Part shown: positions 39,557 to 48,865 of the stretch, piece after piece
Position numbering within the stretch: the first letter of the stretch is position 1
Layout of the letters: each line of letters opens with the position of its first letter
Assembly: GCF_004343705.1 (NCBI RefSeq)
Contig: NZ_SKFH01000002.1
Span: 186,001 to 250,000, forward strand
Source of the DNA: Flaviaesturariibacter aridisoli
GTDB lineage: Bacteria > Bacteroidota > Bacteroidia > Chitinophagales > Chitinophagaceae
Reading direction: 5' to 3'
Length of the DNA stretch: 64,000 bases
The notes under the pieces: model-generated
What the model was told of the DNA's origin: nothing
The model's input: only the letters and a program-made list of their open reading frames with translations
Database searches by the model: none
Position numbers and translations under genes: made by a program

Positions 39557-40504
39557 TTATTTGTAGATGCCGATCTGCTTCAGCCCTTCGCTGTTGCGCA
39601 CGCCGCGGTACATACCATCGGAATTGAACAGCAGGGCATGGTTGCCGCGGGCGTCCACGCCGATCATCCCGCCCTCTCCACCGATGCGCACGAGCTTGTC
39701 GTTGACGACGACGTCCATCGCTTCCTGCAGCGAGAGGCCTTTGTATTCCATCAGGCAGCTCACGTCGTAGGCCGCCACGGCCTTGATGAACAGCTCGCCG
39801 TGACCGGTACAGGAGATAGCGCAGGTGGCGTTGCGAGCATAGGTGCCGGCGCCGATAATGGGGCTATCGCCGATGCGGCCCCATTGCTTGTTGGTCATAC
39901 CGCCGGTGGAAGTAGCGGCCGCCACGTTGCCCTGCGCGTCGCAGGCGACCGCGCCGACGGTGCCGAACTTCTTGTCGGGGTATTCGTCCTTGTATTCGTT
40001 GGTGTGGTCGATCAGCACGCGGTCGGTATGCCGCACGCTGAGCCATTGGTCGTAGCGGGTTTGCGAAAAGAAATAGTGATCGGCCTCAAAGGGAAGGCCC
40101 TGCTCCCGGGCAAACTCGAGCGCTCCGTCGCCGCTCAGGAACACGTGCTGCGTATCGCGCATCACCCGCTGCGCCAGCACGATCGGGTTGCGCAGGTTGC
40201 GGATGCCCGTCACGGCACCGGCGCCGAGCGTGCGGCCGTCCATCAGGGCGGCATCCATCTCGTGGCGGCCATCCTTGGTGAATACGGATCCGCGGCCGGC
40301 ATTGAAGAGTATGTGGTCTTCGAGCACCACCGTGGCCGCTACCACCGCATCGGTGGCACTGCCCCCCCCGGCCAGCAGCAGGTAGCCGGCGGCCAGGGCC
40401 GAATCGAGCGCGGCAACGTATTCCTGTTCCAGCTCCGGGGTCATGTCCGAGCGCAGGATCGTACCGGCGCCGCCGTGGATGGCAATCGTGAAGGGGTTGT
40501 TCAT
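39557..40504 (-). CDS. isoaspartyl peptidase/L-asparaginase (Ntn-hydrolase)
   Basis: 315 residues of the plant-type asparaginase family, which hydrolyses isoaspartyl dipeptides and asparagine after self-cleavage into two subunits. The start TIAIHGGAGTI is typical, as is ATDAVVAATVVLED. The autocatalytic threonine is in KKFGTVGAVACDAQGNVAAA (about residues 180-199), followed by STGGMTNKQWGRIGDSPIIG. No signal peptide, so cytoplasmic. A 7-bp array (40509-40532) lies directly upstream of the ATG. Confidence 0.94.
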   Translation of the reverse strand: MNNPFTIAIHGGAGTILRSDMTPELEQEYVAALDSALAAGYLLLAGGGSATDAVVAATVVLEDHILFNAGRGSVFTKDGRHEMDAALMDGRTLGAGAVTGIRNLRNPIVLAQRVMRDTQHVFLSGDGALEFAREQGLPFEADHYFFSQTRYDQWLSVRHTDRVLIDHTNEYKDEYPDKKFGTVGAVACDAQGNVAAATSTGGMTNKQWGRIGDSPIIGAGTYARNATCAISCTGHGELFIKAVAAYDVSCLMEYKGLSLQEAMDVVVNDKLVRIGGEGGMIGVDARGNHALLFNSDGMYRGVRNSEGLKQIGIYK

Positions 40505-40508
40505 GAAG

Positions 40509-40532
40509 TCAAAAGTAAAAATTCAAAAGTCA
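40509..40532. repeat. 7-bp stop-phased array upstream of the asparaginase gene
   Basis: TCA, TAA, TCA and TCA at 40509, 40516, 40523 and 40530; unit about TCAAAAG. It lies 5 bp before the start codon rather than after a stop codon. Confidence 0.75.
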
Positions 40533-40611
40533 AAGCCTTGAGCGGCAACATTCCTACCAGAAACGGTCACGCCGCCTCGCCGTCCATTTTTAATAACCTG
40601 CGACCCGCCGG

Positions 40612-41607
40612 CTATTCTTTTCCTAACAGGTGCTCGGTTTCCGCCAACAATTGCTTGACGTTGATCGCGGCCGTGCCCACGATCTCGCACACGAGCCCGC
40701 CGGCGATGTTGGCGATCTCGGCCATGAGCCGCACGTCGCGGGTAGCGGCATAAACGAGGGCCGCCACGGCAATAACGGTGTCGCCCGCGCCCGATACGTC
40801 GGCGATGTTCCGGAAATGCGAAGGGATGAGGTCGTTGTTGTTGCCCTGCTGGTAGAAGACGCCTTTTTCTGACAGCGTTACGAAGGAGATGGCATGCTGC
40901 AGGTGGCGGTAGAGCTCGTGGTGAATATTTTGCAATTGCGGCCGCGAGGTATCCACGGTCAGCAGGTTGAGTGCTTCACGCACTTCGCCGAGGTTCGGCT
41001 TAAAAATGTCGACGCCGCGGTAGGTGAAGAAGTTCTTGCGCTTCGGGTCCACGGCAGTAAGCACGCCGGCAGCGCGGCAGCCGTCGATCACGTGGCGGAT
41101 TACGCGCTCGGTGAGTACGCCCTTGTTGTAATCTTCCAGGATTACGATATCGGGCCGCACCTCGCTGAGGAAGCGGTCGAAAGACTGCAGGAGGCTGTCT
41201 TCATCGGCCGCTACCAGCTCGCGCGTGATCTCGGTGTCGAGGCGCATCATCTGTTGGTTGCGGCTGATGATGCGGGTCTTGTTGGTCGTAATACGGTCGC
41301 GGCTGCGGATGCTGTAGGCCGAGTTGACGCCAAGCCCGCTGAACAGCTGTACGAGGCGCAGGGCGTCCTCGTCATCGCCGGTTACGGAAAGCACAAAGGC
41401 GTTGGCGCCTAGCGCCTGCAGGTTGTAAGCTACGTTGCCGGCACCGCCGATGCGGAACTCTTTCTTGTCGAGCGACACCACGGGCACGGGCGCCTCCGGC
41501 GAGATCCGCTCCACGTGGCCCCACATATACGTATCCAGCATCACGTCGCCGATGACGCCCACTTTGAGGGACGGAAAGCGGCTAAAGAGTTCAGCAAAAT
41601 TGGGCAT
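40612..41607 (-). CDS. hldA: D-glycero-beta-D-manno-heptose 7-phosphate kinase
   Basis: 331 residues, PfkB/ribokinase fold. Phosphorylates heptose-7-phosphate for LPS-core heptose synthesis. The N-terminus VGVIGDVMLDTYMWGHVERISPEAPVPV and FRIGGAGNVAYNL are typical of HldE domain 1; the catalytic base is in DVSGAGDTVIAVAAL (about 264-278). The HldE cytidylyltransferase domain is absent, so this is the kinase-only form. Its ATG overlaps the TGA of the upstream permease gene by one base. Confidence 0.92.
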   Translation of the reverse strand: MPNFAELFSRFPSLKVGVIGDVMLDTYMWGHVERISPEAPVPVVSLDKKEFRIGGAGNVAYNLQALGANAFVLSVTGDDEDALRLVQLFSGLGVNSAYSIRSRDRITTNKTRIISRNQQMMRLDTEITRELVAADEDSLLQSFDRFLSEVRPDIVILEDYNKGVLTERVIRHVIDGCRAAGVLTAVDPKRKNFFTYRGVDIFKPNLGEVREALNLLTVDTSRPQLQNIHHELYRHLQHAISFVTLSEKGVFYQQGNNNDLIPSHFRNIADVSGAGDTVIAVAALVYAATRDVRLMAEIANIAGGLVCEIVGTAAINVKQLLAETEHLLGKE

Positions 41608-43103
41608 CAGGCAATTCGTTTTTTGCGCGACAAAGCAACGAAATAAATCGGGATGCCGATCAGCACGATCCCAAGTCCGTAATAAGGATAGGGCTTCTGG
41701 AACATCAGCAGCAGGAGGCAGAACGCAGTGCCCATCAGGATGTACAGCAGCGGGAGCACGGGGTAGCCGAATGCTTTATAGGGACGCTCGGCATCGGGCC
41801 GCTTGCGGCGCAGGATAAAGATGCCGATGATCGTCAGCACATAAAAGAGCACCACCACGAACGAGACCATGTCGAGCAGCTCGCCGTAGCGGCCGCTGAG
41901 ACAGAGGAGGCAGGCCATCGCGCACTGGATCCAGAGGGCGTATTCGGGTACGGCGTGCCGGTTGAGCTCGCCCGTCTGGCGGAAGAACAGGCCGTCCTTT
42001 GCCATTGTGTAATACACGCGTGCTCCGGCGAGAATGAGTCCGTTGTTGCACCCAAAGGTCGACACCATGATGAGAACGGCGAGAATGATGGTACCGATGT
42101 CGCCAAAAACGGCGTTCGACACTGAGAGGGCAACGCGATTGTCCTGCGCGAAGGCCAGGTTGGCTGCGCCCTGTGCGGGTTCGCCGTGAATGCCGATGGG
42201 CAACACGGATACGTACATGAGGTTGGCCGATACGTAGATGAGCGTTACGATGAGCGTACCGAGGAAGAGGCTGAGTCCGATGTTGCGCTGCGGGTTTTTC
42301 ATTTCCCCGGCGATAAAGGTTACGTTGTTCCAGGCATCCGATGAAAAGATGGAACCTACCATCGCGGCCGCAACCGCCCCGAGCGCGGCGACGCCGGTGA
42401 GAGCGGTCCAGTCGGTGGAAGCACCGCCGTCGATGCGGCTCGCGTGACGCTTAATGGTCCAGGCGTCCGTCCAGTTCATATTCCAGATGTCGGATTTCGC
42501 AGCGAGGAAACCGAAGACGATCAGGCCAAAGAGTGCCAGCAGCTTGGCCGACGTGAAGGTGGTCTGGATCAGCTTCCCTCCTTTCACGCCCTTGGTGTTG
42601 ATGTAGGTAAGGAAGACGATCAGCACGATGCCCACGAGCTGCGCCGCGGTTATTTTAAAGCCGGCCTCCGCCGAGCCGAGGAGCACGTTGCCGTCGCCGA
42701 GGGCAGGCACCAGGTAGCCGAGAAACTTACCAAAGGCCACCCCTACCGCGGCAATGGTGCCGGTTTGTATAACGGAGAAAAAACTCCAGCCGTAGAGGAA
42801 GCCGATAAAGGGATTATAGGCTTCCCGTAGATACACATACTGGCCGCCGGCCTTCGGGAACATGGCGCTGAGCTCGCCGTAGCTAAGGGCCGCAGTGAGG
42901 GTCATAAAGCCGGTAATGAGCCAGGCGGCGATCAGCCAGCCGGTGGAGCCGAGGTCCTTGAGCATATCGGCGCTCACGATAAAGATGCCCGAGCCGATCA
43001 TCGACCCGGCCACGATCATCGTGCCGTCGAGGAGGCCCAGGGAACGTTTGAATCCTTTGTCGGTGCTAGCAGCGGCTGGTTTCTCAACAAGCAATTCGGC
43101 CAT
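41607..43103 (-). CDS. APC family amino acid permease
   Basis: 498 residues with about twelve hydrophobic helices. The first helix region IVAGSMIGSGIFIVSAD (about 31-47) has the GSGIF motif that binds the substrate backbone in LAT/APC transporters. The pattern GELSAMFPKAGGQYVYLREAYNP is also characteristic. Substrate unknown. The stop overlaps the hldA start (TGATG), an unexpected pairing with an LPS gene. Confidence 0.92.
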   Translation of the reverse strand: MAELLVEKPAAASTDKGFKRSLGLLDGTMIVAGSMIGSGIFIVSADMLKDLGSTGWLIAAWLITGFMTLTAALSYGELSAMFPKAGGQYVYLREAYNPFIGFLYGWSFFSVIQTGTIAAVGVAFGKFLGYLVPALGDGNVLLGSAEAGFKITAAQLVGIVLIVFLTYINTKGVKGGKLIQTTFTSAKLLALFGLIVFGFLAAKSDIWNMNWTDAWTIKRHASRIDGGASTDWTALTGVAALGAVAAAMVGSIFSSDAWNNVTFIAGEMKNPQRNIGLSLFLGTLIVTLIYVSANLMYVSVLPIGIHGEPAQGAANLAFAQDNRVALSVSNAVFGDIGTIILAVLIMVSTFGCNNGLILAGARVYYTMAKDGLFFRQTGELNRHAVPEYALWIQCAMACLLCLSGRYGELLDMVSFVVVLFYVLTIIGIFILRRKRPDAERPYKAFGYPVLPLLYILMGTAFCLLLLMFQKPYPYYGLGIVLIGIPIYFVALSRKKRIA

Positions 43104-43199
43104 GGTAGTGATTTGGCGTCAAGATACAAAACCCCGTGGGGAATCTGCTAGTCGGTTACTCTGTTGGTCTGCGAATACCGAGAACCCCGCTAAATAATA

Positions 43200-43223
43200 A
43201 ACGGCGCACTAGGATGCGCCGTT
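43200..43223 (-). terminator. intrinsic terminator of the OmpH-like gene
   Basis: AACGGCGCA-CTAGGA-TGCGCCGTT, followed on the minus strand by AT-rich sequence, between the OmpH-like stop and the permease start. Confidence 0.75.
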
Positions 43224-43285
43224 CACATATCATTTCGAATCTGCCCTACTCATTAGCAGAGGTGCAGGTATGGTGTATTTGTAAA

Positions 43286-43888
43286 TTATTTCTTCGCGGC
43301 CGGCTTGTAATCGGCGTTCAGTCCTTTGATGAGGTCGCCGGTGATGTTGTAGGCGGAATCTTTGAAGAAGAACAGGCCGGGCTCATACGACATGATGTAG
43401 GTGTAGGTGCCGTTGGCATTGTAGCCCTTGAGGTACTCCTCGATCTTCTTGCGCACTTCCTGCTGCTTGTTGGCCTGGAGCACCTGGTATTCCTGGCGCA
43501 GCTGGGCTTCGCGGGCCTGCAGGGTCTGCTGGCGCTGCATCATATCGCGCTGCGCCATTTCCGATTGGGTCTGGTTCATGTTCACCGCCTGGGCCTGGTA
43601 TTCGGCTGCCTTGCTGCGGTAGTCGCGCTCCATGCGGGCGAGCTCGCTGTTGATCTCCCCTTCCTTACGGTCCAGCACGGTCTTTACGTCTTTCACAAGG
43701 GCGTAAGCGCCTTCAATGGAATCCATCTCGAAATAGGCGATGCGGCAATGGCCGGGGTCGTGCGTGCCGTTGGACTTCACGGCCGGGGCTGCGGCCATAG
43801 GTTTTGGGCTGCCGGAAAAATGCAGGTAAAAAAGGACGCCGACGGCAACCAGCAAAACAATGTTCAGGGCAAGCAGGCCATTCTTCAT
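43286..43888 (-). CDS. OmpH/Skp family periplasmic chaperone-like protein
   Basis: 200 residues. One N-terminal hydrophobic segment (about 4-24) serves as a signal or anchor. The rest contains IAYFEMDSIEGAYALVKDVK and a long Gln/Glu/Arg-rich coiled-coil (about 75-160), the tentacle arrangement of Skp. Skp binds unfolded outer-membrane proteins. The start at 43888 precedes the hydrophobic segment; the frame opens 11 codons earlier. Confidence 0.85.
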   Translation of the reverse strand: MKNGLLALNIVLLVAVGVLFYLHFSGSPKPMAAAPAVKSNGTHDPGHCRIAYFEMDSIEGAYALVKDVKTVLDRKEGEINSELARMERDYRSKAAEYQAQAVNMNQTQSEMAQRDMMQRQQTLQAREAQLRQEYQVLQANKQQEVRKKIEEYLKGYNANGTYTYIMSYEPGLFFFKDSAYNITGDLIKGLNADYKPAAKK

Positions 43889-44010
43889 GCGAGGGGAAAT
43901 TTTGTGCAAATTAACGGGCAAAAGCCGGAACGGCCGGTAAGCCCATCAACTTTTTCAAACGATTAACAGCGGGTACGGCCTTTGCTTGCCTGCGGGTAAA
44001 AAGCGTAATT

Positions 44011-44274
44011 ATGGGCATCATTTCCTGGATCTTGCTGGGCCTGGTGGCCGGCGCCATCGCCAAGGCCCTCACCCCCGGCCGCGACCCGCAGGGTTGCATC
44101 ATCACCATGGTCATCGGCGTCGTTGGCGCCCTCATCGGTGGATATATAGCGAAGTTCCTCGGCTGGAACGGCGTCTCCGGTTTCAACCTCTACAGTGTGC
44201 TCATCGCCACCGGCGGTGCCGTTGTGGCGCTGCTCATCTGGGGTGCCCTGTCGGGCGGACGACGCCGGTATTAA
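44011..44274 (+). CDS. GlsB/YeaQ/YmgE family membrane protein
   Basis: 87 residues with three hydrophobic segments (about 3-21, 30-50 and 60-80). The family pattern IISWILLGLVAGAIAKALTP followed by PQGCIITMVIGVVGALIGGY is clear. These small proteins are induced by stress in several bacteria; molecular role unknown. A hairpin terminator shared with rpoC follows. Confidence 0.93.
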   Translation: MGIISWILLGLVAGAIAKALTPGRDPQGCIITMVIGVVGALIGGYIAKFLGWNGVSGFNLYSVLIATGGAVVALLIWGALSGGRRRY

Positions 44275-44295
44275 TGCCACAGCATGCACAACAAA

Positions 44296-44323
44296 AAGGC
44301 CGTCCCCTTTTGGAGACGGCCTT
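44296..44323. terminator. bidirectional terminator between the GlsB-like gene and rpoC
   Basis: AAGGCCGTC / GACGGCCTT stem with an A-run on the left and T-rich sequence on the right, between convergent genes. Confidence 0.75.
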
Positions 44324-44337
44324 ACTTCGTTATTCAG

Positions 44338-44390
44338 CGTTTCGACAAGCTCACCGTGAACTTACTGTCACGCTGAGCGCAGCCGAAGTG
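44338..44390. repeat. intergenic TTTCGACAAGCTCA / CGCTGAGCGCAGCCGAAG repeat
   Basis: Two related half-elements in inverted order lying right against the rpoC stop. The same motif family is seen at 58014-58040 between rplA and rplK. Such elements are common small dispersed repeats in Bacteroidota. Confidence 0.65.
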
Positions 44391-47300
44391 TTACTCTTCG
44401 TCGTCGAAAGACATGGCTTCGCGGGTGGTCTGGAGGAGTTCATACTCTTCCTTGCTGCCCACGATCATGTTTTCGAAATCGCGCAGACCGGTACCGGCCG
44501 GGATGAGGTGACCGGTGATTACGTTCTCCTTCAGGCCGAGCATGTCGTCGGTTTTGCCCTGGATGGCGGCCGAAGACAGTACTTTGGTCGTTTCCTGGAA
44601 CGATGCGGCGGAGATCCAGCTCGTCACACCCAGCGAAGCCTTCGTGATACCGAGCAGCGTCGGGGCCGAAGTGGCCGGCTTCGCGTCGCGGTATTCCACC
44701 AGCGTCTTGTCGTTGCGGCGGAGCGTGGAGTTTTCCTCACGCAGCTCGCGGAGGCTTACGATCTGGCCAGCGCGCATCTTCGTCGAGTCGCCCGACTCGG
44801 TCACCACCTTCTTATCGAAGATGTAGTCGTTCTCTTCCAGGAATTCGAACTTGTCTACGAGGTCTTCCTCGAGGAATTTCGTATCGCCCGGGTCTACGAT
44901 CGACACCTTGCGCATCATCTGGCGAACGATCACCTCGATGTGCTTGTCGTTGATCTTCACACCCTGCAGTCGGTACACTTCCTGGATCTCATTCACCACG
45001 TACTGCTGTACGGCGAAGGGACCCTGGATGCTGAGGATATCCTGCGGCGCGATCTGTCCGTCGGACATGGGCGAACCTGCTTTTACGAAGTCGCCGTCCT
45101 GCGCCAGGATCTGGCGGGTCAGCGGCACGAGGTATTTGCGGGTCACGCCGTCGCGGGCTTCGATGATGATCTCGCGGTTACCACGCTTCACGGCGCCCAT
45201 GGTCACCACACCGTCGATCTCGGATACGATGGCGGGGTTGCTCGGGTTACGGGCTTCAAACAGTTCCGTTACACGGGGCAGACCACCGGTGATGTCGCGC
45301 AGTTTGCCGAGTACGCGGGGGATCTTCACGATCACCTGGCCGGCTTTAACGTCTTCCTCGTTCTCGATCACGATGTGCGAGCCCGTGGGGAGGTTGTACG
45401 ATTTATTTTCCTTACCGGCAACAACGAGCGAAGGGATCTTCGTCTTGTCGCGGGTTTCGATCACTACTTTCTCGCGGTGGCCGGTCTGTTCGTCCGACTC
45501 TTCGCGGTAGGTAACGCCTTCGATGATGTTCTCGAACTTAACCGCACCGTTGATTTCGGCGATGATAACGTTGTTGAAGGGGTCCCAGGTACAGATGACG
45601 TCGCCCTTCTTCACCTGCTGTCCGTCTTTCACATTCAGCGTCGCACCGTAAGGAACGTTGTTGGTGATGAGGAGGCGGTCGTTCTTCTCGTCCACGATAC
45701 GCACTTCACCCGTACGACCGATCACGATCTGTACTTTGTCGCCTTCGTTGTTCGTGGTCACTACCGAGCGAACACCGTCGAACTGGATGGTACCGTCGAA
45801 CTTGGCCTGGAGGGTCGATTCTACCGAAGCGGAACCGGCCACACCACCCACGTGGAAGGTACGGAGGGTCAGCTGGGTACCGGGTTCACCAATCGACTGG
45901 GCGGCGATGATACCGACGGCGTCGCCGCGTTGGGCAACCGTGCCGGTGGCCAGATTGCGGCCGTAGCACTTCACGCAGGTACCGCGCTTCGCTTCGCAGG
46001 TAAGCACCGACCGGATTTCTACGGTTTCGATGCCGCGCTCTTCGATCTTCTCGGCGATGTCGGCCGTAATCTCGGAGCCTGCCTCTACCAGCAGCTCGTC
46101 GCTGATGGGATCGTATACGTTGTGCAGCGAGGTACGACCTTCGATACGGTCGGCCAGCGGCTCAATCACGTCTTCGTTGTCCTTAAGGGCCGAAGTGGCG
46201 ATACCGCGCAGCGTGCCGCAATCTTCTTCGGTAACAACCACGTCCTGGGCCACGTCTACCAGACGGCGGGTGAGGTAACCGGCGTCGGCCGTTTTCAGGG
46301 CCGTATCCGCCAGACCCTTACGGGCACCGTGGGTGGAGATGAAGTAGTCCAGTACGTTCAGGCCGCCCTTGAAGTTGGAAAGGATCGGGTTTTCGATGAT
46401 CTCTGAACCGGTGGAGCCCGACTTACGGGGCTTGGCCATCAGTCCGCGAATACCGGCCAGCTGCTTGATCTGCTGCTTCGAGCCACGGGCGCCGGAGTCC
46501 AGCATCATGTATACCGAGTTGAAACCTTGCTTGTCGGTGGCGAGCTCGCGGATCAGCGTTTCCGTGATGCGGGTATCCACACGCGACCAGATGTCAACCG
46601 TTTGGTTATAGCGTTCGTTGTTGGTGATGAGACCCATGTTGTAGTTCTCCCACACTTCGTCCACTTCCACCTTGGCGTTGGCCACCAGTTCTTCCTTGAT
46701 ATCGGGGATGATCAGGTCGTTGATGGAGAAGGACAGACCACCCTGGAAGGCGGTACGGAAACCGAGCTGCTTGATGTCGTCGAGGAACTTGGCGGTCTTC
46801 GGCACGTTGGTGATGCGAATGATGTCACCGATGATCTCGCGGAGGTTCTTCTTCGTCAGCAGGGCGTTCACGAAGCCTACTTCCTTGGGCACGTGCTGGT
46901 TGAAGATCACGCGGCCCACGGTGGTTTCGATCAGCTTGTACTGCAGCTCACCGTCGATGCGCACGTTCGTACGCACCTTGATGTGGGCGTGCATGTCCAC
47001 CACGCCTTCGTTGTAGGCGATGATCACCTCTTCGGCGCTGTAGAAGGCTTTGCCTTCACCACGCACCTTTTCGGTGTCGGTCGACTTCTTGCCTTTCGAG
47101 ATATAATACAGACCGAGTACCATGTCCTGCGAAGGCAGGGTGATCGGCGTACCGTTCTGGGGGTTGAGGATGTTGTGGGCGGCCAGCATGAGCAGCTGTG
47201 CTTCCAGCACGGCGGCGTTGCTCAGGGGCACGTGCACGGCCATCTGGTCACCGTCGAAGTCGGCGTTGAAGGCCGTCGTTACGAGCGGGTGCAGTTGGAT

Positions 47301-48683
47301 GGCCTTACCTTCCACGAGCTTCGGCTGGAAAGCCTGGATCGAGAGGCGGTGCAGCGTCGGGGCGCGGTTGAGCATGACCGGGTGACCTTTCAGGATGTTC
47401 TCCAGGATGTCCCAGATCACGGCTTCCTTCTTGTCAACGAGCTTGCGGGCGCTCTTTACGGTCTTCACAATACCGCGCTCAATGAGCTTGCGGATGATGA
47501 ACGGCTTGAACAGCTCGGCGGCCATGTCTTTCGGCAGACCGCACTCGTGGATTTTCAGCTCCGGTCCTACTACGATCACCGAACGGCCGGAGTAGTCCAC
47601 ACGCTTACCGAGCAGGTTCTGACGGAAGCGGCCCTGCTTGCCTTTCAGCACGTCGGAGAGCGACTTGAGGGCGCGGCCGCCTTCAGCCTTCACGGCGTTG
47701 GACTTACGGCTGTTGTCGAACAGGGAGTCGACGGCTTCCTGCAGCATCCGCTTTTCGTTGCGCAGGATCACCTCGGGGGCCTTGATTTCCAGCAGGCGCT
47801 TGAGGCGGTTGTTGCGGATGATCACGCGGCGGTACAGGTCGTTCAGGTCAGACGAGGCGAAGCGACCACCGTCCAGGGGAACAAGCGGGCGCAGTTCCGG
47901 CGGGATCACGGGAATGTATTGCATCACCATCCACTCGGGACGGTTGGAAATGCGGGTTTGGGCGTCGCGGAACGATTCCACGACCGACAGGCGCTTCAGG
48001 GCGTCGGCCTTACGCTGCTGCGAGGTTTCGGTAGCGGCGGCGTTGCGCAGGTCGAAGGAAAGCTGGTCGAGGTCGATGCGGCCGAGCAGGTCGTGCACGG
48101 CTTCCGCACCCATCTTGGCGATGAACTTGTTCGGGTCCTCGTCGGGCAGGTACTGGTTGTCTTTCGGCAGCGAATCCAGGATGTCCAGGTATTCTTCTTC
48201 CGTCAGCAGGTCGCCGTAGTTCTGACCCTTGTCGGCACGGATGCCGCTGTTGATCACCACGAAGCGCTCGTAGTAGATGATGCTCTCGAGCTTCTTGGAG
48301 CTCATGCCGAGCAGGTAGCCGATTTTGTTGGGCAGGCTCTTGAAGTACCAGATGTGTACCACCGGCACTACGAGCTTGATGTGGCCCATGCGCTCACGGC
48401 GCACTTTCTTCTCCGTTACTTCCACACCGCAGCGGTCGCATACGATGCCCTTGTAGCGGATGCGCTTGTATTTGCCACAGGCGCATTCGTAATCCTTTAC
48501 GGGGCCGAAGATCCGCTCGCAGAACAGGCCGTCGCGTTCGGGCTTGTACGTGCGGTAATTGATGGTCTCCGGCTTGAGCACCTCACCGAAGCTCTTTTCC
48601 AGGATGCTGTCGGGAGAGGCCAGTCCGATCGTAATCTTGGAGAATTGCGGTCTCGGACGATTGTCTTTTTTATTAAAAGCCAT
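44391..48683 (-). CDS. rpoC: DNA-directed RNA polymerase subunit beta'
   Basis: 1430 residues, normal for Bacteroidota. Visible are the first zinc site [20 protein letters not shown] (about residues 66-85), the active-site aspartates in [16 protein letters not shown], the bridge-helix and trigger-loop region, and the second zinc site with [15 protein letters not shown]. It is downstream of rpoB, with a 182-bp gap holding a 7-bp inverted stop-phased array (48697-48752) but no clear terminator, so rpoBC co-transcription is still likely. Confidence 0.98.
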   Translation of the reverse strand: MAFNKKDNRPRPQFSKITIGLASPDSILEKSFGEVLKPETINYRTYKPERDGLFCERIFGPVKDYECACGKYKRIRYKGIVCDRCGVEVTEKKVRRERMGHIKLVVPVVHIWYFKSLPNKIGYLLGMSSKKLESIIYYERFVVINSGIRADKGQNYGDLLTEEEYLDILDSLPKDNQYLPDEDPNKFIAKMGAEAVHDLLGRIDLDQLSFDLRNAAATETSQQRKADALKRLSVVESFRDAQTRISNRPEWMVMQYIPVIPPELRPLVPLDGGRFASSDLNDLYRRVIIRNNRLKRLLEIKAPEVILRNEKRMLQEAVDSLFDNSRKSNAVKAEGGRALKSLSDVLKGKQGRFRQNLLGKRVDYSGRSVIVVGPELKIHECGLPKDMAAELFKPFIIRKLIERGIVKTVKSARKLVDKKEAVIWDILENILKGHPVMLNRAPTLHRLSIQAFQPKLVEGKAIQLHPLVTTAFNADFDGDQMAVHVPLSNAAVLEAQLLMLAAHNILNPQNGTPITLPSQDMVLGLYYISKGKKSTDTEKVRGEGKAFYSAEEVIIAYNEGVVDMHAHIKVRTNVRIDGELQYKLIETTVGRVIFNQHVPKEVGFVNALLTKKNLREIIGDIIRITNVPKTAKFLDDIKQLGFRTAFQGGLSFSINDLIIPDIKEELVANAKVEVDEVWENYNMGLITNNERYNQTVDIWSRVDTRITETLIRELATDKQGFNSVYMMLDSGARGSKQQIKQLAGIRGLMAKPRKSGSTGSEIIENPILSNFKGGLNVLDYFISTHGARKGLADTALKTADAGYLTRRLVDVAQDVVVTEEDCGTLRGIATSALKDNEDVIEPLADRIEGRTSLHNVYDPISDELLVEAGSEITADIAEKIEERGIETVEIRSVLTCEAKRGTCVKCYGRNLATGTVAQRGDAVGIIAAQSIGEPGTQLTLRTFHVGGVAGSASVESTLQAKFDGTIQFDGVRSVVTTNNEGDKVQIVIGRTGEVRIVDEKNDRLLITNNVPYGATLNVKDGQQVKKGDVICTWDPFNNVIIAEINGAVKFENIIEGVTYREESDEQTGHREKVVIETRDKTKIPSLVVAGKENKSYNLPTGSHIVIENEEDVKAGQVIVKIPRVLGKLRDITGGLPRVTELFEARNPSNPAIVSEIDGVVTMGAVKRGNREIIIEARDGVTRKYLVPLTRQILAQDGDFVKAGSPMSDGQIAPQDILSIQGPFAVQQYVVNEIQEVYRLQGVKINDKHIEVIVRQMMRKVSIVDPGDTKFLEEDLVDKFEFLEENDYIFDKKVVTESGDSTKMRAGQIVSLRELREENSTLRRNDKTLVEYRDAKPATSAPTLLGITKASLGVTSWISAASFQETTKVLSSAAIQGKTDDMLGLKENVITGHLIPAGTGLRDFENMIVGSKEEYELLQTTREAMSFDDEE

Positions 48684-48696
48684 AAAGAAGATTTCT

Positions 48697-48752
48697 TGAT
48701 GTATGATGTCTGATGCCTGATTTAAATCTCAGATGCCAGATGTCAGATTTCA
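48697..48752. repeat. 7-bp stop-phased inverted arrays between rpoB and rpoC
   Basis: TGA at 48697, 48704, 48711 and 48718; TCA at 48729, 48743 and 48750 (CCA at 48736). The two arms meet at the palindrome GATTTAAATC. It can form one long imperfect hairpin in the rpoBC transcript. Confidence 0.9.
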
Positions 48753-48865
48753 GATTTGCCCACGACGTTTTCACGCCGCGGGCTATCTGATTGTTATTTC
48801 TAAAGAACTGTTTCCAACTCACAGGTCACGTCGACCTAAGTTCCCTCCTTCGGGGGCCGGGGGGC

